64,000 bases of DNA from Bacillota bacterium (GTDB taxonomy: Bacteria > Bacillota > Clostridia > Christensenellales > DTU072). Made by a program: the position numbers and the translations under genes. Below are positions 17,387 to 26,066 of the stretch, one piece after another (position 1 is the first letter of the stretch; every line of letters begins with the position of its first letter). The stretch lies in assembly GCA_023394875.1 (NCBI GenBank), contig JAEXAB010000003.1, positions 496,001 through 560,000 of the forward strand, in the 5' to 3' direction. The notes below the pieces were generated by a model, which saw nothing but the letters and a program-made list of their open reading frames with translations, did no database searches and was not told the origin of the DNA.

Positions 17387-18194
17387 TATCCTTCTCTTTA
17401 GTTGATACTATTTCGAAAAAACTCAAATCCAATGTTTTACGGTTTTTTTCTTCCGGAATTACCCAATATTCATTATACAAATTTTTCAATACTCGGTCAA
17501 AATTATTCGGCGCTTGTAGCTTTTCTCCTTCGAAATCCACTAAAAAGCATTCTTCAAGATCTTTCTTCAGTTGTGTTTCGCGGATAAATCCATAAATACT
17601 GCTATAATTCGTAGCATATTCGGTATTGAAATTATCAAACTTTCTTGCCAATTTCAGTATCTTTTTCGATAATACGTTTATCTTGGGGAAAAACACCTTA
17701 CTCATTGACAATAATATGAAATCTTTTAGTTTGCTTTCGGTAACATTTTTTTCATATCTAATTGCTTTTAAGCTTTTTAATAACTTGAATTCAAACTGTA
17801 ATAATTTTTCGTAATTATTCTTTCTTCCTAAAGTATTGTCAAAAGGGAAGATGTCGATGTATACCATATATTCACTTGAGGTGTTTTTATTCCTAATATA
17901 AATGTCTTTTATCCCCAATCTGGTAAAAGATATTTTTGAAGATGAATCATATTCTGCCGATTCCAAAATATAATTATCAAAATGTTTGTCTTTACATAAT
18001 TTTAAGAACTTATCGTATTCATCTCTTAACATCCCAATATCGGCGTCGAAATCCCATGGTATAAAACCTTTATGACGTACGGCCCCCAGCAAAGTCCCGG
18101 ATATAATAAAATATTTTACTTCTAACTCGCTGCATAAATTATCGATAAATTTTAATCCTTTCAACAAATTGTTTTGTAATTCTGCTAAATTCAT
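17379..18194 (-). CDS. LicD family phosphotransferase
   Basis: 271 residues with the LicD core SGTLLGAVRHKGFIPWDFDA followed by DIGML. The usual acidic cluster WDDDIDIG reads WDFDADIGM here, keeping the outer aspartates. LicD-type nucleotidyltransferase-fold enzymes add phosphocholine, or in relatives ribitol- or glycerol-phosphate, to surface sugars. The tagD gene in the operon favours glycerol phosphate from CDP-glycerol, which is an inference. It overlaps both neighbours by a few bases. Confidence 0.88.
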   Translation of the reverse strand: MNLAELQNNLLKGLKFIDNLCSELEVKYFIISGTLLGAVRHKGFIPWDFDADIGMLRDEYDKFLKLCKDKHFDNYILESAEYDSSSKISFTRLGIKDIYIRNKNTSSEYMVYIDIFPFDNTLGRKNNYEKLLQFEFKLLKSLKAIRYEKNVTESKLKDFILLSMSKVFFPKINVLSKKILKLARKFDNFNTEYATNYSSIYGFIRETQLKKDLEECFLVDFEGEKLQAPNNFDRVLKNLYNEYWVIPEEKNRKTLDLSFFEIVSTKEKDNG

Positions 18195-19366
18195 AGTAAC
18201 TCTCCTTGAACAATTAATTTTTCCGATTTCTTAATTTTCCCCGCTATATTCTGCAATAAAATTATTGTAATCCATAACGTAAACCCAAGATGGTTTGCTA
18301 TTATCAAACATACAAAAAAAGTAGCGAATAAAATACCTATTTCCGATATTTTTTTAGCTTTCAACAACTTATAAAATATATTGATAAATATTATAGCAAA
18401 GAAAACTGTTCCTACTATACCGAAATGGATCAATAAAGTCAAGAAAGTATTATGCGCATCGGATCTGTGATTTGCATATTTAGTCAGCACGTCAAGAGTA
18501 TGCGCCGACCCATAACCGAATAAAGGTCTTAATTTTATGGCGTCCAAAGCCGCTTTCCAATGTGATAATCTTAATGAATTACTTGTATCAAAAAGATTCA
18601 TATGAAAGAATCTGTCGTAAACGCTTGGAGGTAAAAACTGTATTAATACAACAAAAACTAATAAGGCACAACAGATTAATATATATATTCTTTTTCTTGT
18701 TTTTTTGTTGGTTTTTATAAAAAGGTCAATGATATAAAAACAAAGCGCTCCAAAAAACGCAAGCAAATTAGCTCTGGAGCCCGTTAAGAACATTCCGTAC
18801 AATATTACGGCAAACACAATCCAATTCAATATTTTTCTTGGTTTTTTTATTATTTTTTTCAATAAAAACAAACTGGGTATCAATAAAAATAATCCCAAAT
18901 AGTTTGGATCTATTTGCACGTTATTAAAAACCTGAATAGTATATCTGTATTCACCGATGGTTCTGTATTCTATTTTTAATACAAAAACCAATATCGCACA
19001 TATAAACGCCCCGAGAATATATCCGTTAATTATTGTGTTTATATTATTTGGCGTTAGCCGAAAACTACTTATCGATATATATAATGCAAACCAAACGACA
19101 TAACTGAGAAAAGTTCCATTATCTCTTATTTCTTTATTAATAAAGCTCATTAAAATTAAAACAACAAAGGCAAAAAACGCGCACGTGTTATAAACATTAA
19201 AAGTACATTTATTTGCATTTGTTATAATATATAAAACCGACAGCGCACAGGCAATTACCAATAAAATATAAAAATCAGCTATGAATAAAGCGCTATGATT
19301 ATTAAATAACATAGCAATGAGATTTATAGATAAAACATAGCTCAATAATTTATTGTTTTTTACCAT
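18191..19366 (-). CDS. O-antigen ligase/polymerase family membrane protein
   Basis: 391 residues, about 10-11 membrane segments, with the large loop motif FGYGSAHTLDVL and the RSDAHNTFLTLLIHFG signature of the WaaL/Wzy superfamily. In this operon it would polymerise or ligate repeat units on the outside. Ligase and polymerase cannot be told apart by sequence. Confidence 0.85.
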   Translation of the reverse strand: MVKNNKLLSYVLSINLIAMLFNNHSALFIADFYILLVIACALSVLYIITNANKCTFNVYNTCAFFAFVVLILMSFINKEIRDNGTFLSYVVWFALYISISSFRLTPNNINTIINGYILGAFICAILVFVLKIEYRTIGEYRYTIQVFNNVQIDPNYLGLFLLIPSLFLLKKIIKKPRKILNWIVFAVILYGMFLTGSRANLLAFFGALCFYIIDLFIKTNKKTRKRIYILICCALLVFVVLIQFLPPSVYDRFFHMNLFDTSNSLRLSHWKAALDAIKLRPLFGYGSAHTLDVLTKYANHRSDAHNTFLTLLIHFGIVGTVFFAIIFINIFYKLLKAKKISEIGILFATFFVCLIIANHLGFTLWITIILLQNIAGKIKKSEKLIVQGELL

Positions 19367-19401
19367 AATTTCTTCTTATCATTCCATCGCAGTATTTGAT
19401 T

Positions 19402-20505
19402 TTAACTATTCTCTCTCAGGAATTCAGCCAGCTCTAAGACTATGTCTTTTATATCGTAACCCTTTTCCTTTACTTTCAAATATGCGTTCTCACGATCGTT
19501 TTTACTTACTCTATTTTGTATTATTTCCTTTGCCCAATATTCCGAATCGGCGTTTATATCTAGGAAATGAGCTTGATCGGTTATCAGAATTTCCTTTGTT
19601 ATATTATCCGAAAAAAAGCACTCTAAGCCGTTACATTGTGCCTCAACGCTAACCACAGGAAAACCTTCGTGAAATGAAGGCATTATGATTACGTCCATCG
19701 CATTGATTATTAAATTTACGTCAGTCCTATATCCGGTAAATATGATATTGTCGTTTAATCCTTCATTATGTGCCAATGCTTCCAGTTCTTCACGCATTTC
19801 ACCATCGCCTATAACAAATAGCTTACTGTCTTCTGATTTCACAACGTTTTTAAATACGTCAAAAGCTTTTCTGTGATTTTTTACCGGTGTCAAACGCCCG
19901 ACTATTCCTATTGCCAATACTTCGTTATCAAGTCCGAATGCCTCGCGCTGTTTTATTCTCTCCTCAATATTAAATCTGTTAGCGAAAGTATCAATACCAT
20001 TATTAATAACTTTAAATCTTACGTTCTCTCCAAACAAATATTCACCTGCCAATAGCGAACAAGCAAATTTAAAATCCGATAACTCAAGCATCTTTTTGTG
20101 GTGTAATTTGTGCAAAAACATATTTATTTTATAATTGATTCCACTGCCTTCAATTCTGACACCATGGGAATGCGTGATTATTTTTGCATTCGTATATTTT
20201 TTTGCGTATTTTTGAACATAAATGCTCGATGAAGATGCAGTATTTACCCAAACGTAATCATATTCTTTGTTCTTCTTGAAAAAATTTTTTACGTCAGCAC
20301 TATGACGAATGGGATTATCTCCCCTTTTTGTAACGGAAAACAGCTTCCCACCACGCGATTGGAAAAAATCGTAATAAGCACACGTATCATAATCACAAAG
20401 CACGTCGAACACAAATGACTCATCCATGTTTTTGCATAGATTATAAATAATGCTTTCTATGCCGCCATAAATTTTTGAAATACCGTATAATAAAATTTTA
20501 GTCAT
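19402..20505 (-). CDS. Glycosyltransferase family 4 (EpsF-like)
   Basis: 367 residues, GT-B fold. It starts MTKILLYGISKIYGGIESII, has the nucleotide-sugar site IGIVGRLTPVKNH and the acidic motif PSFHEGFPVVSVEAQ (EX7E type). It adds one sugar of the repeat unit at the inner membrane face; donor and acceptor are unknown. It is preceded by its neighbour with a 2-base gap. Confidence 0.9.
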   Translation of the reverse strand: MTKILLYGISKIYGGIESIIYNLCKNMDESFVFDVLCDYDTCAYYDFFQSRGGKLFSVTKRGDNPIRHSADVKNFFKKNKEYDYVWVNTASSSSIYVQKYAKKYTNAKIITHSHGVRIEGSGINYKINMFLHKLHHKKMLELSDFKFACSLLAGEYLFGENVRFKVINNGIDTFANRFNIEERIKQREAFGLDNEVLAIGIVGRLTPVKNHRKAFDVFKNVVKSEDSKLFVIGDGEMREELEALAHNEGLNDNIIFTGYRTDVNLIINAMDVIIMPSFHEGFPVVSVEAQCNGLECFFSDNITKEILITDQAHFLDINADSEYWAKEIIQNRVSKNDRENAYLKVKEKGYDIKDIVLELAEFLRENS

Positions 20506-20507
20506 AG

Positions 20508-21491
20508 TTACCTCAAAAATTTTCTGCCGATTAGGCCGCTTAAATTATAATTAACAAATAAAACGAAGGCTCCTATCTTCTTTGATAAACTCATATTTTT
20601 CCCGATGAGCAATCTCCAGCAATTTTTTCTATAAAACTTCAGCAATTCTTTCTTTATAATATCGTAATCGGAAAACGAATCGGCTACGCCATATATAGAA
20701 GCTCTTAACAAAATTACGTAATGTGCCTTAGCAAGCCAATACTTTATATTTTTTTCATATAACTTATCTTTTCCATCTTCCAAAATCTTGTTCCAATTAT
20801 ATATTAAATCCAGTTGTTTCTTAGTCACTTTTTTCTTCAAGTCACTGCTGCTACCTGCGCGTTGATAATAACAATAAAAATCAACGGGAATATATACTCC
20901 TTTGACCGCGTTATGCATCAAATGATAATTAAACAATATATCTTCATAAATTCTCCCCGATTCGAATCGAACGTTATTAATTATTCCTTTCTTGTATAAT
21001 TTGTTGCATGGAGAATAATCAGTTACAAAATTCTTTTTCGTTACGTAAAAACGCTCAAGTAAGTCGTTTTTAGTAAGATTAATTGAATTATAACCATTGG
21101 CAATTTCCGGACATTCTCCAAAAGTATTAATTATTTGACATATAGCTATATCCGCTTCATTATTTAGTAGCTCTTGAAGCATTGTTTCATACATATTTGC
21201 TAATATATAATCATCACTGTCCACAAATGCTATAAAATCACCGGTAGCTATATCCAGTCCTGCGTTTCTGGCATTGGATACACCGCCATTTTTAGTATGA
21301 ATTACTTTTATCCTACTATCTTTTTTTGCATAATCCTCGCAAATAATTCCACTGGAATCTTTGGAACCGTCGTCTACAAGTATTATTTCCAGATTTTTAT
21401 ACGTCTGGTTGCTAATGGAATCTATACATCTGGCTACGTATTGCTCTACGTTATAGACAGGTACAATGACGGTAATTAATTTATCTTTCAT
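20508..21491 (-). CDS. Glycosyltransferase family 2 (EpsJ-like)
   Basis: 327 residues, GT-A fold. The N-terminus reads ITVIVPVYNVEQYVARCIDS, then IILVDDGSKDSSG and the metal-binding IAFVDSDDYI. It is typical of polysaccharide glycosyltransferases with a C-terminal helical extension. The sugar it transfers is unknown. Confidence 0.9.
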   Translation of the reverse strand: MKDKLITVIVPVYNVEQYVARCIDSISNQTYKNLEIILVDDGSKDSSGIICEDYAKKDSRIKVIHTKNGGVSNARNAGLDIATGDFIAFVDSDDYILANMYETMLQELLNNEADIAICQIINTFGECPEIANGYNSINLTKNDLLERFYVTKKNFVTDYSPCNKLYKKGIINNVRFESGRIYEDILFNYHLMHNAVKGVYIPVDFYCYYQRAGSSSDLKKKVTKKQLDLIYNWNKILEDGKDKLYEKNIKYWLAKAHYVILLRASIYGVADSFSDYDIIKKELLKFYRKNCWRLLIGKNMSLSKKIGAFVLFVNYNLSGLIGRKFLR

Positions 21492-21508
21492 ATTTCATCC
21501 TCATATAT

Positions 21509-22333
21509 TTATTTTGGTTTTTTCCTCATAAAGTTAATAAAAAGCCATCCGCGCAGACGATTTGGCAGAAGCACCTGGATTATATATCGCATGGCGACTG
21601 CTTTGCGGTACTCTTTTTTGGTTATTATTTTGTTATCAAGCATAAATCTGAACAATGCTTTTTCGCTTAGGTAATATTTTTTACCGCCGCGGCGTTTGAA
21701 GGTATCGTTGTCGATTCTGGCATAAACAAGATTTTCTCCTATATTTGCAAAGCGGCAACCGGCAAGATACATTCGCGCCCACAAATAGCTGTCTTCGTCA
21801 TAGTGCCAATGCATATATCCGCCCGCTTTAAGAACTTCGCTCTTGCGGAAGGTAACCGTCATGTGGTTAAACGGACAACGCTTTTTCATATACGTTACTA
21901 TAGCGTCGTGCTCTGCGGGAAGGTCCCTTACCGATACCACGTTATCTTTCGCACCGATAAACTCGGCAATATTGGAACCTACGATAGAAATACTCTCGTC
22001 TTCTTCCAGAACTTTTAATTGCTTTTCCATTCTGTCAAGGACGCAAATATCGTCGGTGTCCATACGCGCCACAATTTCATAAAGGCAGACTTCGGTACCA
22101 AACTTCAACGCATCGCCTAAGCCTACGTTGTTTTCTAAGCGTAGCACCGTAAACAGTTGGTTAATCTCCAACTCTTTTATATATTCGTCAAGAGTTCCGT
22201 CAATCGGACCGTCCACCACTACTACAATCTGACTGGGAGCTATGGTCTGCGAAACCATACTTTCAACGCAAATTTTCATTTCGTCGGCTTTTGTATTTTT
22301 ATAAATTGACGTCAAAAAACAATATTCAGTCAT
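21509..22333 (-). CDS. Glycosyltransferase family 2 (AmsE-like)
   Basis: 274 residues, GT-A fold: YCFLTSIYKNTKADEMKICV, IVVVVDGPIDG and the DxD-type ARMDTDDICVL. The CPFNHMTVTFRKSEVLKAGGY stretch (quoted in part: NHMTVTFRKSEVLKAGGY) is characteristic of AmsE-type enzymes from exopolysaccharide clusters. Membrane association may come from the hydrophobic C-terminal part. Confidence 0.88.
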   Translation of the reverse strand: MTEYCFLTSIYKNTKADEMKICVESMVSQTIAPSQIVVVVDGPIDGTLDEYIKELEINQLFTVLRLENNVGLGDALKFGTEVCLYEIVARMDTDDICVLDRMEKQLKVLEEDESISIVGSNIAEFIGAKDNVVSVRDLPAEHDAIVTYMKKRCPFNHMTVTFRKSEVLKAGGYMHWHYDEDSYLWARMYLAGCRFANIGENLVYARIDNDTFKRRGGKKYYLSEKALFRFMLDNKIITKKEYRKAVAMRYIIQVLLPNRLRGWLFINFMRKKPK

Positions 22334-22353
22334 TCTTTCTCCATACGTATTTA

Positions 22354-22998
22354 TTATTTCAATATTGCAAGAAAAGTTTTAATAATTATTCCGATATCTC
22401 CGAAAAATGAAAAACTTTTTATATAATTGAGGTTCATATCCAGTTTTCTGGGCATTATTTCGTTGATATAGGTTGCTTCGGGGTCGTCCGAACCTTGCAA
22501 AAGGTCATTTTCGTCTCGGTAAACTATGGACGCGTATTCGGTAATGCCGGGTCGGACAAGTAAAACCGCCTTTTGTGTTTCGTCATACATTTCCACGTAT
22601 TTTTTTACTTCGGGACGGGGACCTACAAAACTCATCTGTCCCAAAAATACGTTGAACAACTGAGGAAGTTCGTCTATTTTGGTTGCTCGTAAAAACTTGC
22701 CCGTTTTAGTTATTCTGCTGTCACGACCGACGGTTATTTGCAAGCCTTTTTTGTCGGCGTCGGCTACCATTGTACGGAATTTGAAAATGCGGAAAGGTTT
22801 GCCGTCTTTTCCTATTCTTACCTGACGGTAAAAAACGCCGCCCCTGCTTTCGGCAACGATAAAAATAGCCGTAATAATAAGCAACGGAATAAGTATCGCT
22901 ATCCCCAAAACCGATGCCGTAATATCAAACGCTCTCTTGAAAAACCTTGTAGCGCCCTTTTTTTTGACGATATCACGGTAAAAATTAAAATCTTCCAT
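22354..22998 (-). CDS. Initiating phosphoglycosyl transferase (PglC/EpsL-like)
   Basis: 214 residues. One N-terminal membrane helix (FDITASVLGIAILIPLLIITA) is followed by the conserved monotopic transferase domain: GGVFYRQVRIGKDGKPFRIF, KFRTMV, KIDELPQLFNVFLGQMSFVG and PRPE. It loads the first phosphosugar onto undecaprenyl phosphate. With an aminotransferase next to it, the first sugar may be an amino sugar such as a bacillosamine-type residue, but the dehydratase needed is not in the window. Confidence 0.92.
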   Translation of the reverse strand: MEDFNFYRDIVKKKGATRFFKRAFDITASVLGIAILIPLLIITAIFIVAESRGGVFYRQVRIGKDGKPFRIFKFRTMVADADKKGLQITVGRDSRITKTGKFLRATKIDELPQLFNVFLGQMSFVGPRPEVKKYVEMYDETQKAVLLVRPGITEYASIVYRDENDLLQGSDDPEATYINEIMPRKLDMNLNYIKSFSFFGDIGIIIKTFLAILK

Positions 22999-23012
22999 TA
23001 TTCCCTCCGAAA

Positions 23013-24218
23013 TTACTTTGTCTGAGCTTTTACCGCTTCAATATATGATAAAGCAACGTAATCTGCCTCCTCATTGGTAAGCAAAGTATGCAAAGGTAGG
23101 GTTATTTCGTTTTTGTATTGGTTATATGCGTTGGGATAAGAGGAAATATCAAAGCCCATCTTTATATAAGCCGAATGCATGGGAAGGGGCTTATAGTGGA
23201 CGTTGCATGCAATGCCTTTTTCTGCCATACGCTTAATTATTTCGTTGCGGGTAGCTACTTCAGCTCCATCAACTCTTGTTAGATACAAATGTCTGCTGCT
23301 TATCTTATCTTTAGTCTGATGAGGCATAACACTTATACCGTGACCGTCAAGCAGTTTGTCATAAAGGTCAACAATTTCTTTTCTCCTTGTCAAAAGTGCG
23401 TCGTATCTATCCAGTTGCGAAAGTCCCAAAGCCGCCATGATATCGGTCATGTTGCACTTAAAGTATGGGGCAACTATGTCGTATTCCCAGGCGCCTATCT
23501 GCGTTTTTGCCAACGCGTCCTTGGACTGTCCGTGCAAGGATAATAGCATCAAATTTTTATAAATTATTTCGTCGTCAATGCCGTTTATTGTTTTCCAGAC
23601 CAAAGCTCCGCCTTCCCCTGTAGTAAGGTTCTTGACGGCGTGGAAAGAAAAAGATGCAAAATCGCCAACGGCTCCGGTAAATTTATCCTTATACATAGCC
23701 CCGAAAGAGTGGGCGGCATCGGCAAGAATAAGCACCCTGCCTAATGCCTTTTGCATATCGTTATTAGGTGTAAACAGCGCTTTTTTACTCTCTACGGCGG
23801 CATAGATTTTGTCATAATCGCAAGGCATACCGCCAATATCAACTGGGATTATCGCCTTGGTTTTTTCGGTTATGGCGTCGGCTAAAAGCTTATAGTCCAT
23901 CTCATAGCTATCTTTAGCGGTGTCCACTAAAACTACTTTGGCTCCCACGTGTTCGATAACGCTTGCGCTGGCTGTATAAGTGTATGCCGAAGTTATTACT
24001 TCGTCCCCTTTGCCTATGCCGAAAAAGCGTAGACATAACTCCATACACGCGGTGGCGCTGTTAAGGCAAACCGCCCTGTCTGCGCCGCAATATTCGGCTA
24101 ATTTTTTTTCGAAATTTTTGGTTCTAGGTCCTGTAGTTATCCAGCCTGAACGGAGAGCTTCGGCTACTGCTTGTATATCGCCCTCGTTAATATCGGGCGG
24201 GGAAAATTTTATATTCAT
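23013..24218 (-). CDS. DegT/DnrJ/EryC1/StrS family sugar aminotransferase
   Basis: 401 residues, PLP-dependent. Signatures are GWITTGPRTKNFEKKLAEYC, LNSATACMELCLR, ADAAHSFGA and the PLP lysine in SFHAVKNLTTGEGG. It aminates a keto-nucleotide sugar to build a rare amino sugar. It is the first gene of the polysaccharide operon, 40 bases after the promoter region. Confidence 0.9.
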   Translation of the reverse strand: MNIKFSPPDINEGDIQAVAEALRSGWITTGPRTKNFEKKLAEYCGADRAVCLNSATACMELCLRFFGIGKGDEVITSAYTYTASASVIEHVGAKVVLVDTAKDSYEMDYKLLADAITEKTKAIIPVDIGGMPCDYDKIYAAVESKKALFTPNNDMQKALGRVLILADAAHSFGAMYKDKFTGAVGDFASFSFHAVKNLTTGEGGALVWKTINGIDDEIIYKNLMLLSLHGQSKDALAKTQIGAWEYDIVAPYFKCNMTDIMAALGLSQLDRYDALLTRRKEIVDLYDKLLDGHGISVMPHQTKDKISSRHLYLTRVDGAEVATRNEIIKRMAEKGIACNVHYKPLPMHSAYIKMGFDISSYPNAYNQYKNEITLPLHTLLTNEEADYVALSYIEAVKAQTK

Positions 24219-24235
24219 TTATTATTGTCTCCAAT

Positions 24236-24286
24236 ACCTTATATAAGGTTGATACTAATTATATAATTGCGCGAATGCTTTGTCAA
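24236..24286 (-). promoter_or_regulatory. Consensus promoter and palindrome of the polysaccharide operon
   Basis: On the minus strand TTGACA (24281-24286) and TATAAT (24258-24263) are exactly 17 bases apart. A perfect 14-base palindrome ACCTTATATAAGGT (24236-24249) covers the expected start of transcription, a position where a repressor would block initiation. Confidence 0.75.
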
Positions 24287-24314
24287 GCAAAGGCGTGTTG
24301 CCTATATTTTATGC

Positions 24315-24339
24315 AAAAACTCCGCTAACGGGAGTTTTT
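24315..24339 (-). terminator. Terminator overlapping the hcpR-like stop codon
   Basis: AAAAACTCC (24315-24323) and GGAGTTTTT (24331-24339) pair across a short loop; the stop codon of the regulator lies in the loop. The minus-strand reading ends in a T-run. Confidence 0.75.
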
Positions 24340-24993
24340 CAGCTTGAACAGATTTTTATTAAAATCAATTATTCCTTCTTTCCTCATTTTGGACATTTCG
24401 TTTGACAACGCGCTCCTTTCCACCAACAAATAATCGGCAAGCTGCTGTCTGTTAAAAGGTATGCAAAACTCAGCTTTACCGCTTTTTTTGTATTCGTCGG
24501 ATAAATACGATAAAATCTTCTCTCTTGTGGTTCTCTGCGACAAGTGCTGGAGCTTTCTGGTCATCATAAAGTTCTTATCGGCGACAATACTAAGTAAGTT
24601 GTGGATTAGCCTGTTATGAAACTGACAGCTGGTCCCGCATACCGTTATTATTTTTTCAAAGTTAAAAAAGAGTACTTCACAGTTTTCCACGGCGATTGCG
24701 TCAATGTTGGAATGGCGGTTTTTGGAAAAAGCGAACACTTCGCCGAACAATAATCCTGGGGTAATTCTTGCTATTATACTTCTGTTTCCCCAAAAATCGT
24801 CCTGAATTATATGGATAGTACCTTTATAAATAAGTCCGATGGAATTTACGTCGTCGCCCTCACGTATAATTACCTGATTTGCTTTGTATTCGGCGCTCAT
24901 AAAGGAAATGCAGTTTAGTAGCAAACTCATTTCTTCTTCATTTATTCCCGAAAAAAGTTCGGTGGTCTTCAAAAATTCTAAATATTTTTTCAT
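24325..24993 (-). CDS. Crp/Fnr family regulator, probable HcpR
   Basis: 222 residues: cyclic-nucleotide-type beta roll (ANQVIIREGDDVNSIGLIYKG, quoted in part: VIIREGDDVNSIGLIYKG), dimer helix, and winged helix with FNRQQLADYLLVERSALSNE. It is divergent from the ferredoxin-rubredoxin-hcp genes. In anaerobes, HcpR regulators of this family activate hcp under nitrosative stress, and this arrangement is typical. It is distinct from the Crp-type protein at the left edge. Confidence 0.8.
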   Translation of the reverse strand: MKKYLEFLKTTELFSGINEEEMSLLLNCISFMSAEYKANQVIIREGDDVNSIGLIYKGTIHIIQDDFWGNRSIIARITPGLLFGEVFAFSKNRHSNIDAIAVENCEVLFFNFEKIITVCGTSCQFHNRLIHNLLSIVADKNFMMTRKLQHLSQRTTREKILSYLSDEYKKSGKAEFCIPFNRQQLADYLLVERSALSNEMSKMRKEGIIDFNKNLFKLKNSR

Positions 24994-25007
24994 TTTTCCT
25001 TATTACG

Positions 25008-25019
25008 TTGTAAAAACAA
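25008..25019. promoter_or_regulatory. Palindrome in the hcpR/ferredoxin intergenic region
   Basis: TTGT-AAAA-ACAA is a perfect inverted repeat in the 84-base divergent region. Crp/Fnr proteins, HcpR included, bind TTG...CAA-type palindromes, so this is a candidate operator for both directions. The core is short and AT-rich. Confidence 0.45.
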
Positions 25020-25077
25020 CCGATTTGTTTCTTTTAGTATAGTACAATTGAGGTAGAAAATCAAGGAGGAAGCAAAA

Positions 25078-25788
25078 ATGAAAAGAAAAATAATAAAAAT
25101 AGACGAAGATAAATGTAACGGTTGCGGAGCATGCGCAAAAGCCTGCCACGAAGGCGCAATCGGTATGATAAACGGTAAAGCCAAACTTTTACGCGACGAC
25201 TATTGCGACGGTTTGGGCGCTTGCTTACCTAGCTGTCCTACTAACGCTATTTCCTTTGAAGAGCGCGAAGCGGCGGAATTTAACGAAGCGGCAGTTTTGG
25301 AAAACAAGAGAAAACAACAGCTCAACCCCGCTAACTGCGGTTGCGCCGGAACTATGGCAAAAACCTTCCAAAGACCGGCTTGCCATGAAGAGGAAGAGGA
25401 GATAGAAACGCCTATAAAGAGCAAAAGCAGACTTTCTCAATGGCCGGTTCAGATAAAGTTAGTACCCGTAAACGCAAGCTATTTTCACAATGCAAACTTG
25501 CTTATAGCAGCCGACTGCGCCGCTTATGCATATGCGAATTTCCACGAAGAATTCATAAAGGGAAAAATAACCTTAATCGGTTGCCCGAAACTGGATATGG
25601 TGGACTATGCAAATAAGCTTACAGAGATAATAAGAAACAACGAAATCAAGAGCGTTACTATCGTAAGAATGGAAGTTCCCTGCTGCGGAGGCTTGGAAAA
25701 CGCCGCCAAAACGGCAATAAAAGAAAGCGGAAAATTCCTGCCCTGGCAAGTGGTAACCATATCCACCGACGGAAAGATACTGTATTGA
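25078..25788 (+). CDS. 4Fe-4S ferredoxin-type protein with C-terminal domain
   Basis: 236 residues. The first cluster motif is C13-C16-C19-C23 (CNGCGACAKAC). The second reads CDGLGACLPSC, with one usual cysteine replaced by Leu, as in other members of this family. A CGC pair near residue 83 and MEVPCCGGLENA near the C-terminus may bind more metal. It probably feeds electrons to, or senses redox with, Hcp. It starts after an AAGGAGGAAG site, divergent from the Crp-type gene, with rubredoxin and hcp following. Confidence 0.85.
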   Translation: MKRKIIKIDEDKCNGCGACAKACHEGAIGMINGKAKLLRDDYCDGLGACLPSCPTNAISFEEREAAEFNEAAVLENKRKQQLNPANCGCAGTMAKTFQRPACHEEEEEIETPIKSKSRLSQWPVQIKLVPVNASYFHNANLLIAADCAAYAYANFHEEFIKGKITLIGCPKLDMVDYANKLTEIIRNNEIKSVTIVRMEVPCCGGLENAAKTAIKESGKFLPWQVVTISTDGKILY

Positions 25789-25880
25789 CAAGCTACTCTT
25801 TACTATGGTAGAACTAAAGTAAAGGTGTCAAATAATTGCAAGAAAGTTAGAAAAATATTGTTTTCTGAAAGGAGGAAACT

Positions 25881-26045
25881 ATGAAAAAGTATATTTGTGT
25901 GCCCTGTGGCTATATCTATGACCCTGCTGTCGGCGACCCTGACAGCGGAGTTGCCCCGAATACGCCTTTTGAGGATTTAAGCGATGATTGGCAATGCCCT
26001 ATTTGCTTTGTGTCAAAAAGTGAGTTCGAACCCTACGAAGAATAA
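25881..26045 (+). CDS. Rubredoxin beside hcp (54 residues)
   Basis: A complete rubredoxin: MKKYICVPCGYIYDPAVG, with the second knuckle in WQCPICFVSKSEF. The usual CPxCG second site is CPICF here. It has an AGGAGG site, 21 bases ahead of hcp. It probably donates electrons to hybrid cluster protein. It is too short for most gene callers but is certain by its motifs. Confidence 0.95.
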   Translation: MKKYICVPCGYIYDPAVGDPDSGVAPNTPFEDLSDDWQCPICFVSKSEFEPYEE

Positions 26046-26066
26046 TATAAAAGGAGAAATAATAAT

